From Halobellus rufus (GTDB taxonomy: Archaea; Halobacteriota; Halobacteria; Halobacteriales; Haloferacaceae), in the NCBI RefSeq assembly GCF_000739575.1, contig NZ_BBJO01000042.1, positions 24,418-88,417 on the forward strand: 64,000 nt of DNA. Direction: 5' to 3'. Shown in pieces: positions 8,733 through 17,752 of the stretch. A program made the position numbers and the translations under genes. Position 1 is the stretch's first letter. Each line of letters opens with the position of its first letter. The notes below the pieces were generated by a model. The model had not been told where the DNA came from. It was given only the letters and a program-made list of their open reading frames with translations, and did not search any database.

Positions 8733-10358
8733 TCAGTCTTCCAGCGGAAGTTCGCCGTGTTCGTCGATGAACTGCTCTCTCAGATCCTTCTTGTTGAACT
8801 TGTGCGTCGTCGTCTTCGGGATCTCGTCGACGAACCGGAATACGTCCGGAAGCCACCACTTCGGGAACGTCTCCAGGAGGTGCTCGCGCAGGGCCTCCTC
8901 GTCGACGCTGGGGTCGTCGACCACGACGAACGCGACGGGTCGTTCCTGCCACTTCTCGTGGGGGACGCTGACGACGGCCGCCTCGGCGACGCCGTCGGCG
9001 TCGATGATCGAGTTCTCCAGTTCGACCGAGGAGATCCACTCGCCGCCGCTCTTGATCGCGTCGTCGATGCGGTCGACGATGTCGAGGTAGCCGAACTCGT
9101 CGATGGTGGCGACGTCGCCGGTCTTGAACCAGCCGTCGTCGGTGAACGACTCCTCGTTCGCCTCCGGGCGCTTGAAGTAGCCGTCCGTGAGCCACGGCGA
9201 ACGCGCGTGGATCTCGCCGGGCGTCTCGCCGTCGTGCGGGACCGGCTCGCCGTCGGTGTCGCGCAGGCGGATCCGCGCGCCGGGCGCGGGGATGCCCGCC
9301 TTCCGCTTGAGTTCGTAGCGCCGCTCCTCGTCGAGCCCCTGCATCTCCGTCGTCTCGAAGGTGTTCGCCAGGTGCGGGGAGGCCTCGGTCATCCCGTAGC
9401 CCTGATAGATCGGTGCCTCGTACACCTCCTCGAACTTCTGCATCAGCGACGCGGGCGGCGCGCTGCCGCCGGTGAGAACGCGGTCGAGGCTCTCCAACGG
9501 CTCGCCCTCGACGGATTCGAGGTAGCCGTCCATATCGATCCAGACGGTCGGGACCGCCGCGGCGACGGTGACGTCCTCGGCGTCGATGAGGTCGGCGACG
9601 TCCTGCGGGGAGGTGTGTTGCCCCGGCAACACGAGCTTCGAGCCGTAGAACGTCCCCGAGTAGGGGAAGCCCCACCCGTTGACGTGGAACATCGGCACGA
9701 CCGGCATCACCGTGTCGTTCTCGCTGACGCCGAAGACGTCGACGTGGCCGTGGACCAGCGTGTGCAGGAACATCCGCCGGTGGCGGTACTGCACGCCCTT
9801 CGGCAGGCCGGTGGTCCCCGAGGTGTAACACAGCGCGAACTCCCGTTCCTCGTCGAGTTCGGGCCAGTCGTACTCGGTGTCGTAGCCCGAGATGAACGAC
9901 TCGTAGTCGACGACGGGGTCGAGGCTCGTCTCCGGCACCTCGTCGTCGAGGACGACGTACTGCTCGACGGTTTCGAGGTCGTCGGCGACGGCCTCGGCCG
10001 TCTCGACGAACTCGGGGTCGACGAACAGCAGGCGGTCCTCGGCCTCGTTGATGATCTCCGTGAGGTGGTGTTCCGGCAGTCGGTGGTTCGTCGTGTGGAT
10101 GCTCCGGCCGCTGCAGGAGGGGCCGAAGTACAGCTCGTAGTGACGGTAGTGGTTGACCGCCATCACCGACACGCGGTCGCCCATCTCCAGCCCGTAGTCG
10201 TCGAGGGCGTGGGCGAGCTGACAGATCCGCTCGTAGGCGTCGCCGTACGTGTAGCGGTGGACGGACCCGTCCGAGAGCTTCGAGACGATCTCCTTGTGGT
10301 CGAAGAGATCGACCGCCCGTTGCAGGAACTTCGTGATCGTGAGTTCGTAGTCCTTCAT
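8733..10358 (-). CDS. Acyl-CoA synthetase (long-chain fatty acid/aromatic acid CoA ligase type)
   Basis: The 541-residue ANL-superfamily ligase has the P-loop YTSGTTGLPKGVQ (about residue 175), the YGMTE motif, the hinge region DGWFKTGDVATIDEFG and the C-terminal catalytic lysine in KTTTHKFNKKDL. The start at 10358 (MKDYELTITKFL) is a normal family start; the frame is open further upstream but without homology. It resembles haloarchaeal long-chain fatty acid CoA ligases. In this cluster it may charge a fatty or phenylpropanoid acid with CoA for the adjacent dehydrogenase, hydratase and thiolase. Confidence 0.93.
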   Translation of the reverse strand: MKDYELTITKFLQRAVDLFDHKEIVSKLSDGSVHRYTYGDAYERICQLAHALDDYGLEMGDRVSVMAVNHYRHYELYFGPSCSGRSIHTTNHRLPEHHLTEIINEAEDRLLFVDPEFVETAEAVADDLETVEQYVVLDDEVPETSLDPVVDYESFISGYDTEYDWPELDEEREFALCYTSGTTGLPKGVQYRHRRMFLHTLVHGHVDVFGVSENDTVMPVVPMFHVNGWGFPYSGTFYGSKLVLPGQHTSPQDVADLIDAEDVTVAAAVPTVWIDMDGYLESVEGEPLESLDRVLTGGSAPPASLMQKFEEVYEAPIYQGYGMTEASPHLANTFETTEMQGLDEERRYELKRKAGIPAPGARIRLRDTDGEPVPHDGETPGEIHARSPWLTDGYFKRPEANEESFTDDGWFKTGDVATIDEFGYLDIVDRIDDAIKSGGEWISSVELENSIIDADGVAEAAVVSVPHEKWQERPVAFVVVDDPSVDEEALREHLLETFPKWWLPDVFRFVDEIPKTTTHKFNKKDLREQFIDEHGELPLED

Positions 10359-10372
10359 GTCTCGTTTCTTGT

Positions 10373-10906
10373 CTACTCCTGTGGTTCGAACCGGTAAAAA
10401 ACCCGCTCGTGGTCGACCGGACCGTCGATTTCGACGACCTTCATCTCGACGGGGTCGCCGATCTCGAGGTCGTCGTACTCCGCGTCGTCGAGGTGCGCCG
10501 ACAGCTTGACCGGCCCGAGGTCGACGATGCCGAGCACGAACGGCACCTCGTCTTCCATCCCCATCGGCGCGCCCGCACGGACCGTCGAGAAGGCGAACAG
10601 CTCGCCCTCGTGCGGCAGGTCCACGTACTCCAACTCGTCGCTGTGGCACTCCGGACAGACGATCCGCGGCGGGAAGTGCAGTTCGTCGCACTCGGTGCAC
10701 CGCGTCGTCGTCAACTGCCCGTCGGCGAGGTTGTCGTAGAACTCGCTGATCTGGGTCGTCTCCTCGGTCTGGAGCTCGTAGAAGTCCAGCATCCGAGGGA
10801 GTTCGACCTGGTCCGGCAGTTCGACGACGTCCCTGTCGGTGCCGCCGTCGGTCGCGATGTCCGATCCACCCGTCTCCTTCGTCGTCTCGTCGTTGTGCTC
10901 GTTCAT
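10373..10906 (-). CDS. DUF35 protein: Zn-ribbon plus OB-fold acyl-CoA binding protein
   Basis: The 177-residue protein has an acidic, disordered N-terminal third, then the two-part DUF35 fold: a rubredoxin-like zinc ribbon with two CxxC knuckles (CTECDELHFPPRIVCPEC) and an OB-fold C-terminus with GELFAFSTVRAG. DUF35 proteins form complexes with thiolases; in archaea one bridges acetoacetyl-CoA thiolase and HMG-CoA synthase and binds the acyl-CoA. Its ATGA overlap (10903-10906) with the upstream thiolase gene implies translational coupling and such a complex. Confidence 0.93.
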   Translation of the reverse strand: MNEHNDETTKETGGSDIATDGGTDRDVVELPDQVELPRMLDFYELQTEETTQISEFYDNLADGQLTTTRCTECDELHFPPRIVCPECHSDELEYVDLPHEGELFAFSTVRAGAPMGMEDEVPFVLGIVDLGPVKLSAHLDDAEYDDLEIGDPVEMKVVEIDGPVDHERVFYRFEPQE

Positions 10907-12093
10907 GGTCGTCCTCGCGCGAGAGTCATCACGCTGTGCACCGAGGCGCTGCCGCTGAGGTTGTGGATCAGCCCCGTCTCGGGGTCCGGCACCTGTCGTT
11001 CGGGTTCGACCGTCCCGCGGAACTGGTTGAACACCTCCAGCGCTTGGGAGACGCCGGTCGCACCCAGCGGGTGCCCGCAGCCGAGCAGCCCGCCGCGAGG
11101 GTTGACGGCGATGTCGCCGTCGAGTTCGCTGCGTCCCTCCTCGATGAATTTCCCGCCTTCTCCCTTCTCGACCCAGCCGAGGTCCTCGTACTCGACGATC
11201 TCGCTGATCGAGAAGCAGTCGTGGACCTCGGCGACGTCGAGTTCCTTCAGGGGGTCGTCGATCCCGGCCTGCTCGTAGGCCTGCTCGGCGGCCTTCGTCG
11301 CCTGCGGCCACGCCGAGAACGACGGGAGGTTGTTGATGGAGTTGCTCGCGAGGCAGGTCTGCCCGCTGCCGGTGACCCACGCGACCTCGTCGGTCACTTC
11401 TCTCGCTTTCTCCTCGCTCATCAGGATCAGCCCGGCCGCGCCGTCGGTGACGCCGCTGCAGTCGTACAGACACAGCGGGGGCGACAGCGGGAACGACTCG
11501 ACGACGTCGTCGACGGAGACCTCCTTCTGGAACTGCGCGAACGCGTTGTTCGCCGCGTGGGTCTTGTTCTTCGCGGCGACGAGCGCGAGCTGTTCGCGCG
11601 TGGTGTCGTACTCGTGCATATGCCGCTGGGCGATCATCGCGAAGTACGGCGGCGCGTTGAAGCCGTTGACGCCGTCGAACTCCCGGTCCATCACGTTGGC
11701 CATACTCGTCTGGGCCTCGGCGTCGTACTGCCGCGGGAGGTTCATCTTCTCGACGCCGAGCACGAGGGCGGTGTCGATCTGTCCGGCGGCGATCGCGAGC
11801 CACGCGTACCGCAGCGCGGCCTGCCCGCTCGCACACGCCAGTTCCGTCCGCGCGATCATGCTGTCGACGTCGATGCCGAGAAGCTCCGCGACCATCGGCG
11901 CGACGTGCGTCTGGAAGGCGAACCGCTCGGGCTGGACCGACCCGACGAACAGCCCCTCGATGTCGTCGGGCGTGACGTCGGAGACGTCCTCGAAGGCCGC
12001 CTTGCCGGCCTCCTGGATCAGATCCTTGTAGCTGGCCTCGCGGACGCCCCACTTCGTGTGGCCGCCGCCGACGATGCCGACGTTCCGCGTCAT
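10903..12093 (-). CDS. Thiolase (SCP2/lipid-transfer-protein type acetyl-CoA acyltransferase)
   Basis: The 396-residue thiolase of the SCP2-thiolase-like branch has the nucleophilic Cys in ELACASGQAALR (about residue 86), the HDCFS motif and the second active-site Cys/His block GCGHPLGATG near the C-terminus. It catalyses CoA-dependent cleavage of 3-oxoacyl-CoA, releasing acetyl-CoA. It is coupled by overlap to the DUF35 gene and lies one base downstream of the hydroxyacyl-CoA dehydrogenase/hydratase gene, so the three form one operon. It completes a beta-oxidation spiral whose substrate is not determined; side chains of phenylpropanoids are one option. Confidence 0.93.
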   Translation of the reverse strand: MTRNVGIVGGGHTKWGVREASYKDLIQEAGKAAFEDVSDVTPDDIEGLFVGSVQPERFAFQTHVAPMVAELLGIDVDSMIARTELACASGQAALRYAWLAIAAGQIDTALVLGVEKMNLPRQYDAEAQTSMANVMDREFDGVNGFNAPPYFAMIAQRHMHEYDTTREQLALVAAKNKTHAANNAFAQFQKEVSVDDVVESFPLSPPLCLYDCSGVTDGAAGLILMSEEKAREVTDEVAWVTGSGQTCLASNSINNLPSFSAWPQATKAAEQAYEQAGIDDPLKELDVAEVHDCFSISEIVEYEDLGWVEKGEGGKFIEEGRSELDGDIAVNPRGGLLGCGHPLGATGVSQALEVFNQFRGTVEPERQVPDPETGLIHNLSGSASVHSVMTLARGRP

Positions 12094-12094
12094 C

Positions 12095-14041
12095 TCACTC
12101 GCCCCCGAAGTCGGCTTCGCGGTCCTGGTTGAACGCCGCGACGCCTTCGAGCATGTCGTCGGTCGTCGCCAACAGTCCGAAGCCCTGACTCTCCAGCGTG
12201 AGACCCGTGTCGAGGCTCGCGTTCTGCCCCTGCTGGATAACCTTCTTCGCGACTTCCAGGGCGGTCTGGGGCCCGTTGGCGAGGTCGCTCGTCACGTCGT
12301 CGATCAGCTCCTCGAACTCCGCTTCCTCGACCGCGCGGTTGAGGATGCCCCACTCCTCGGCGCGCTCGGCGGACAGTTGCATCCCGCGGTAGACCATCTC
12401 CTTCGTCCGCGGCTCGCCGACGAGGCGGACCAGCCGCTGGGTGCCGCCGCCGCCGGGGATCAGGCCGAGATCGATCTCGGGGCTGCCGAGCGTCGAACCC
12501 TCGGTCGCGTAGCGGAGGTCGCAGGCGAGCGTGATCTCCAGTCCCGCCCCGAGACAGAAGCCGTCGATCTTCGCGATGGTCGGCCGCGGGTACTCGTAGA
12601 TCGTCTGCACGGTTTGATCGACCTTCGCGAGGTCAGTCGGGTCCGCAGTCGTGAAGCCGGTGATGTCCGCGCCCGCGCTGAACGCGCGGTCGCCCGCGCC
12701 CTCGAAGACGACGCAGGCGACCTCCTCGTCGTCGACGGTTTCGAGCACGCGCGTGACCTCGTCGAACATATCCGTCGAGAAGGCGTTGAGCCGCTCCTCG
12801 CGGTCGAAGAGCACGGTGAGGACGCCGTCGTCGCTCAGGTCGTGGCTGATGTAGTGGTAGGGGCCGCCGTCGCTGTAGTCGTAGAAGCCGCGACCGGCCT
12901 TCTCGCCGGTGTGGCCCTCCTCGACCAGGTCGACGAGGTAGTCGGCGGGTTCGTAGCGCTCCGCGCCCGTCCGCTCGTGGAGGTCGCGGAGTTTTTCTAA
13001 GACGTTGTCGAGACCGAGCTTATCGCCGGTCCGACAGGTCCCCTCGGGCAGACCGCCGCCGAGGCGCATCCCGATGTCGATGTCCTCTGGATCGGCGACG
13101 TCGTCGCCGATCAGCTTCGCCGCCTCGTTGATCATCCGCGCCTCGATACGGAGGGTGTCGATCCCCTCGCCGTCTGTCGGCTCGTAGTTGACGCCCTCGC
13201 CGTCCTCGTAGTCGTAGAACCCCTTGCCGGTCTTGCGGCCCAACTCGTCGTTCTCGACCCGCGAGCGAATCGAGTCCGGCACGGGCAGGTCCCACTGGTC
13301 CCGCGAGTGCGTGAAGATGTCCAGTCCCCCGAAGTCGTTGAGCTCGAACGGTCCCATCGGGTAGCCCCGCTGGAACACCATCGCGGCGTCGACGTCCTGA
13401 ATCGTGACGTCGCCCTCGTCGAGCATGAAGCCCGCCTCGCCCATCAGCGGCGTCAGGACGTTGTTGACGACGAACTGCGGGACGTCCTTTCGGACTCTAA
13501 TCGGCGTCTTGTCCAGCGACTCGACGAACTCGACGGCGGCGTCGACGACGTCCTCGCGGGTCGCTTCGCCGGAGGCGACCTCGACGAGGTCCATCTTCAC
13601 CGGCGGGTTGAAAAAGTGCATCCCGCAGACGTACTCGGGCTGGTCGGTCGCCTCCGCGATGTCGCTCACGCGGAGGCTGGAGGTGTTCGTCGCCATGATC
13701 GTCTCGTCGCCGGACGCGGCGTCGACCTCGGCGAAGATGTCGCGCTTGAGGTCGAGATTCTCCGGCGCGGCCTCGATTACGAGGTCGACGTCGGAAACGG
13801 CGTCGGCGAGGTCGACCGTCGTCGAAACCCGGGCCAACACGTCCTCGGGGTCCTCGTCGATCTGGCCTTTCTCCGCCAGCTTGCCGAGACTCCACTCGAT
13901 CTGGTCGTACCCGTCTTCGACCAGTTCCTCCTCGATGTCTCGCATCACGACGTCGTAGCCGGCGATGGCGGCCACTTCCGCGATGCCGTGGCCCATACTG
14001 CCGGCTCCGAGAACCGCAACGCTATCGATATCAGCGGTCAT
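12095..14041 (-). CDS. Bifunctional 3-hydroxyacyl-CoA dehydrogenase / enoyl-CoA hydratase
   Basis: The 648-residue fusion starts with an NAD-binding dehydrogenase (VAVLGAGSMGHGIAEVAA) whose helical dimerisation domain is present twice (about residues 185-380, two copies of a segment ending GKGFYDY / GRGFYDY). A crotonase domain follows (about residues 390-648) with the oxyanion-hole segment AFSAGADITGF and the catalytic region ACDLRYATEGSTLGSPEIDLG containing the active-site Glu. Dehydrogenase first, hydratase second is the reverse of bacterial FadB/FadJ and typical of archaea. It hydrates enoyl-CoA and oxidises the 3-hydroxy product. It is the first gene of the operon with thiolase and DUF35. 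The ATG at 14041 is used; the upstream in-frame codon is GTG. Confidence 0.95.
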   Translation of the reverse strand: MTADIDSVAVLGAGSMGHGIAEVAAIAGYDVVMRDIEEELVEDGYDQIEWSLGKLAEKGQIDEDPEDVLARVSTTVDLADAVSDVDLVIEAAPENLDLKRDIFAEVDAASGDETIMATNTSSLRVSDIAEATDQPEYVCGMHFFNPPVKMDLVEVASGEATREDVVDAAVEFVESLDKTPIRVRKDVPQFVVNNVLTPLMGEAGFMLDEGDVTIQDVDAAMVFQRGYPMGPFELNDFGGLDIFTHSRDQWDLPVPDSIRSRVENDELGRKTGKGFYDYEDGEGVNYEPTDGEGIDTLRIEARMINEAAKLIGDDVADPEDIDIGMRLGGGLPEGTCRTGDKLGLDNVLEKLRDLHERTGAERYEPADYLVDLVEEGHTGEKAGRGFYDYSDGGPYHYISHDLSDDGVLTVLFDREERLNAFSTDMFDEVTRVLETVDDEEVACVVFEGAGDRAFSAGADITGFTTADPTDLAKVDQTVQTIYEYPRPTIAKIDGFCLGAGLEITLACDLRYATEGSTLGSPEIDLGLIPGGGGTQRLVRLVGEPRTKEMVYRGMQLSAERAEEWGILNRAVEEAEFEELIDDVTSDLANGPQTALEVAKKVIQQGQNASLDTGLTLESQGFGLLATTDDMLEGVAAFNQDREADFGGE

Positions 14042-14169
14042 CACTGTAAAATTCGAACAACAGGTAAAGAAAGTACCGGTGTGACAGCGGCAACCACACG
14101 CGCGTTCAGTGGGCCGTAAGCGGGGTCGGACGCCGGATCGCTATCGGGCGACAGGCGGTAAGTGCCGCC

Positions 14170-15189
14170 TCACTCGCCGCTTCGGAGTCCCGCGAGACGG
14201 TCGCGGATACCTCGTTCCTCGTACACCGACTTCGCCATCGGCAGCACGCCGTCTTGGAAGTAGATGAACAGTATCGTGAGCAGCAGTCCGAACGTGACCG
14301 TCCGCCACTGGCCGAACTGCGAGAGCAGGTTGTCGAGGTAGATCACGATCGCCGCGCCGACGAGCGGGCCGAACCGCGATCGAAGCCCACCGAGGACGAG
14401 GATGATCAGCACGAGGACGTCGACGCCGTTGAAGCTGAACAGCCCCGGAATCACGATCCCCGTCGCCTGCGCGTAGAAGGGACCGACGAAGCCGATGATG
14501 GCCGTCGCGAGGAACCCGGCGAACACCTTCAGTTTGATGACGTCGATCCCGGTCGCGCGGGCGGCGAACTCGTCCTGCCTGATCGCGGCGAACGCCAGCC
14601 CGTACTTCGAGTTGGTCAGCCAGGTGTAGACGCCAAACACGACCGCGAAGACGCCGACGAGGACGTAGAACTGGATGGCGAACGCGCCCATCCCGGTCAG
14701 ATTCTCGACGGCGGGCAGAGCGAGGTCGCGGAACGGGATCCCCGTCGTGCCGCCGGTGACGTCTCGAAGCCCGACGATCACCTCCATAATGATCATCTGG
14801 AACGCGAAGGTCACGATCGCGAGGACGATGACGGTGAACTGCCTGCGGGCGGCCACGTAACAGATCAGCCCGCCGAACGCGCCGGAGACGAGCGCCCCCA
14901 CGAAGAGCGTGAGCCACGGAGAGACGGCGAAGTACTCGGCCGTCAGGACGGTCGTGTACGACCCCACCGCGGCGATGCCGCCCATGAAGAGGATCAGCTG
15001 ATCGGTCTCGCCGAAGATGATGTTGAGCGCCATCGCGAAGATGGCGAAGATCATCACGGTGATGAACCGACGCGACAGGTACGTGGTCGACGGGTCGAAG
15101 AACAGCGGCGGCACCAGTAGGAGTGCGGCGAACACCGCGACGACCGGCAGTTGACCACGCAGCGACGAGAGGGTGTTGTCGACGTTCAT
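14170..15189 (-). CDS. livM: Branched-chain amino acid-type ABC transporter permease LivM
   Basis: The 339-residue polytopic membrane protein has about eight to ten helices and the LivM signature region (SRFGPLVGAAIVIYLDNLL) and ends in a charged tail. With LivH it forms the channel of a high-affinity ABC importer. Its start overlaps the end of livH by an ATGA (15186-15189). In bacteria and haloarchaea, Liv-type importers are also used for aromatic acids and other carboxylates. The neighbouring CoA ligases suggest the cargo here is a carboxylic acid destined for CoA activation rather than an amino acid. Confidence 0.92.
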   Translation of the reverse strand: MNVDNTLSSLRGQLPVVAVFAALLLVPPLFFDPSTTYLSRRFITVMIFAIFAMALNIIFGETDQLILFMGGIAAVGSYTTVLTAEYFAVSPWLTLFVGALVSGAFGGLICYVAARRQFTVIVLAIVTFAFQMIIMEVIVGLRDVTGGTTGIPFRDLALPAVENLTGMGAFAIQFYVLVGVFAVVFGVYTWLTNSKYGLAFAAIRQDEFAARATGIDVIKLKVFAGFLATAIIGFVGPFYAQATGIVIPGLFSFNGVDVLVLIILVLGGLRSRFGPLVGAAIVIYLDNLLSQFGQWRTVTFGLLLTILFIYFQDGVLPMAKSVYEERGIRDRLAGLRSGE

Positions 15190-16040
15190 GAGATCTGCTC
15201 CGGTTTGTAAATCAGCACGGCGATCGCAGCCGCGAACAGCGTGACAGTCGCCAAGTACGATCCGAACAGCGATCCGGCGACCGTCATGATGATTCCGAGC
15301 ACGATTCCGGCCGCCACGGTCCCCGAGATGCTATCGACGCCGCCGACGATCGAGACCATGATCGCGAACGACGTCAGCGTGAAGGAACTCGCCGGGGTGA
15401 CTTCCGCGTCGAGCGCGTAGAACACGCCCGCGACGCCCGCGATAGCGGCGCTCAACACGAAGATGATCGCCTGCACGCGACGGGGCGGAATCCCGCAGAG
15501 CACCGCGCCCGTCTCGTCTTGGATCACCGTCTGGGTACCGATTCCCAGATACGTGTGATTGAAGAAGTAGTAGATGAGTCCGAACAGCACGGCCGCGGCC
15601 CCGATCACTGCGACCGACGAGCCGGTGAGGTTCGCGCCCGCGACGCTGATCGACGGCACGGCGACGTCGAGGAACACGCTCCCCGGGTAGTAGATGAAGA
15701 GCAGTCCTTCGAAGAACAGCGACAGTCCGAGCGTCACGAAGATCCCCAGCAGGATCCGGTCTTCCCCATCCTCTCTGTACACCAAGGAGATGACCGTCCG
15801 ATCCAGTACCAACGCGAAGAGCGCGACCAATGCGACGGCGATCAACCCCGCGAACACTACTCCCGGGACCGCTCTCAACAGCAGCGAACACGCGATGACG
15901 GCGACGACGGCGAAGACGCCGAGGAGCAGATTGAGGATCTCACCCAATCCGAACACCAACGTGATTCCCAGTCCGAACAGCGACAGGATCACGCCTCTGG
16001 CGAGGCCGTCGATAAGCAGTTCTAACCCCTGTGCTAACAT
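15186..16040 (-). CDS. livH: Branched-chain amino acid-type ABC transporter permease LivH
   Basis: The 284-residue hydrophobic permease of the LivH type starts with an N-terminal ELLIDGLARGVILSLFGLG and carries the family's GSVFLDVAVPSI and GGVDSISGTVAAGIVLG segments. An in-frame ATG at 16067 exists, but a strong TATA box on this strand (AATATTTATGAATA, 16061-16074) sits about 27 nt before 16040, which supports the shorter start. It is divergent from livG, so the importer is expressed from a back-to-back promoter region. Confidence 0.92.
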   Translation of the reverse strand: MLAQGLELLIDGLARGVILSLFGLGITLVFGLGEILNLLLGVFAVVAVIACSLLLRAVPGVVFAGLIAVALVALFALVLDRTVISLVYREDGEDRILLGIFVTLGLSLFFEGLLFIYYPGSVFLDVAVPSISVAGANLTGSSVAVIGAAAVLFGLIYYFFNHTYLGIGTQTVIQDETGAVLCGIPPRRVQAIIFVLSAAIAGVAGVFYALDAEVTPASSFTLTSFAIMVSIVGGVDSISGTVAAGIVLGIIMTVAGSLFGSYLATVTLFAAAIAVLIYKPEQIS

Positions 16041-16060
16041 ACTCCTGCATCGTTTGAGGG

Positions 16061-16137
16061 TATTCATAAATATTGTGGATAGTTCCGGTGTCGTCTCACC
16101 GACGCACGTTCCGCGCTGTCGCCACCGAATTATTTAT
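16061..16137. promoter_or_regulatory. Divergent promoter region for livHM and livGF
   Basis: It contains a TATA box for livH on the minus strand (16061-16074) and a TATA-like TTATTTAT for livG on the plus strand (16130-16137), each about 26-30 nt upstream of its start codon. Both transcripts are therefore predicted to be leaderless or nearly so. Confidence 0.55.
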
Positions 16138-16162
16138 GTAGAATCGTCAGCAACCTCGGATC

Positions 16163-16888
16163 GTGTTAACCGCCACCAACGTCACCAAGAAGTTCGGCGG
16201 TCTGGTCGCCGTCGACGACGTCGACTTCTCCATCGACGACGGGGAGATCGTCGGGCTGATCGGTCCGAACGGGGCCGGCAAGACCACCCTGTTCAACACG
16301 ATCACCGGCGTCCACCCGCCGAACACCGGTTCGATCACGTTCGAGGGCACGGAACTGGTCGGGAAGTCGCCCAACGAGGTCGCCCAGCTCGGCATCGCCC
16401 GCACGTTCCAGGCAGTTCGGACGTTCAACGAGTCGACCGTCCTCGACAACGCGATGATCGGTGCCATCTTCGGCAACGACGAGTCGATCTCGAAGGACGA
16501 AGCGACCGACCGCGCCCGCGATGCGCTCGCGTTCGTCGGGCTCGACGACAGACGGGACGAGGAGGCCGGCGGGTTGACGATCGCCGATCGGAAGCAGCTC
16601 GAACTCGCGAAGGCGCTCGCCGCCGGGCCCGATCTCATCCTCGTCGACGAGATCGGCGCGGGGCTGACCCCGACCGAGATCGACGAAATCACCAGAACGC
16701 TCGAACGCGCACGCGACGACCGCGGCGTCTCGGTGTTCTGGATCGAACACATCATGGAGGCGATCATGAGCGTCACCGACCGGATCATCGTGCTCAACCA
16801 GGGCGAGAAGATCGCGGACGGAACGCCCGCGGAGATCCAAAACGACGACCGCGTCACCGAGGCCTACCTCGGGGAGGTCGAGTCGTGA
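16163..16888 (+). CDS. livG: Liv-type ABC transporter ATP-binding protein LivG
   Basis: The 241-residue ATPase starts with GTG at 16163. It has Walker [11 protein letters not shown], a Q-loop region, a degenerate signature ([19 protein letters not shown] instead of LSGGQ, as is usual in LivG) and Walker [12 protein letters not shown] followed by the H-loop WIEH. It powers import together with LivF. It overlaps livF by GTGA. Confidence 0.93.
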   Translation: MLTATNVTKKFGGLVAVDDVDFSIDDGEIVGLIGPNGAGKTTLFNTITGVHPPNTGSITFEGTELVGKSPNEVAQLGIARTFQAVRTFNESTVLDNAMIGAIFGNDESISKDEATDRARDALAFVGLDDRRDEEAGGLTIADRKQLELAKALAAGPDLILVDEIGAGLTPTEIDEITRTLERARDDRGVSVFWIEHIMEAIMSVTDRIIVLNQGEKIADGTPAEIQNDDRVTEAYLGEVES

Positions 16889-17589
16889 GCCTGATCGACG
16901 TCGACGGGTTGAACGTCCACTACGGCGACCTCCAGGTGCTGTGGGACGTCTCCTTCGAGGTCCGCGAGGACGATTCGGTCGTCACCATCGTCGGGCCGAA
17001 CGGGGCCGGGAAGACGACCATACTCAAGACGCTCTCCGGGATCCTCACCCCGACGAGCGGGAGCGTCGAAGTCCTGGGCGCGGACGTCGCGAGCGTCCCC
17101 GCCAGCGAGATCGTCGACCGCGGGTTCGTCCACGTCTCCGAGGAGCGGAACCTCTTCGGCGACCTCTCCGTCGAGAAGAACCTCCAGATGGGATCGTACA
17201 CCAAACGGGAGACGTTCGAGGAGAAACGCGACGACGTCTTCGAGATGTTCCCCGTCCTCGAGGACCGACGCGACAAGAACGCCTCGACGCTCAGCGGCGG
17301 GGAACAGCAGATGCTCGCGATCGGCCGCGGGCTGATGGCCGAACCCGAGGTGCTCGCGCTGGACGAACCCTCGAACGCGCTCGCGCCGCAACTCGCCGAG
17401 CAGGTGTTCCGAACCATCGAGGAGATCTCCGACGACGTGACGGTCGTGCTGGTCGAACAGCACGTCGACAGAGCGCTCGGCCTCGCAGACCGCGGCTACC
17501 TGCTCGAAAACGGGCGGATCGAGACCGAGGGAACCGGGCAGGAACTGCTCGAGAGCGACGCGATCAGAGAAGGCTACCTGCGCGGGTAA
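16885..17589 (+). CDS. livF: Liv-type ABC transporter ATP-binding protein LivF
   Basis: The 234-residue second ATPase of the Liv importer has Walker [11 protein letters not shown], signature LSGGEQQMLAIGRGLM, Walker B VLALDEPSNALAP and H-loop VEQHVD. The start is a GTG at 16885 overlapping the livG stop by four bases, which decides the start because a much longer frame is open upstream. It converges with the substrate-binding protein gene at 17753. Confidence 0.93.
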   Translation: MSLIDVDGLNVHYGDLQVLWDVSFEVREDDSVVTIVGPNGAGKTTILKTLSGILTPTSGSVEVLGADVASVPASEIVDRGFVHVSEERNLFGDLSVEKNLQMGSYTKRETFEEKRDDVFEMFPVLEDRRDKNASTLSGGEQQMLAIGRGLMAEPEVLALDEPSNALAPQLAEQVFRTIEEISDDVTVVLVEQHVDRALGLADRGYLLENGRIETEGTGQELLESDAIREGYLRG

Positions 17590-17752
17590 CGAAAACGCTC
17601 GTCTCGCCGCGGGTCGTGCTCTCTTCTCTTGGTCGCCCCGCGTCTCTTTTCCGCGCTGACTGGACACCTCGAAGCGCCGACGCTACCGGTTGCGAGTGAT
17701 GGTATGGGCAACAGCCGACGACAAAAATGCGAGAACAGCGTGCGGGCGCTGC

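Noticed and set aside
8757..10397. A 546-codon open frame on the plus strand opposite the CoA ligase
   Set aside because: The ligase on the minus strand has all family motifs; the antisense frame shows only Val/Asp/Arg-rich sequence without domains.
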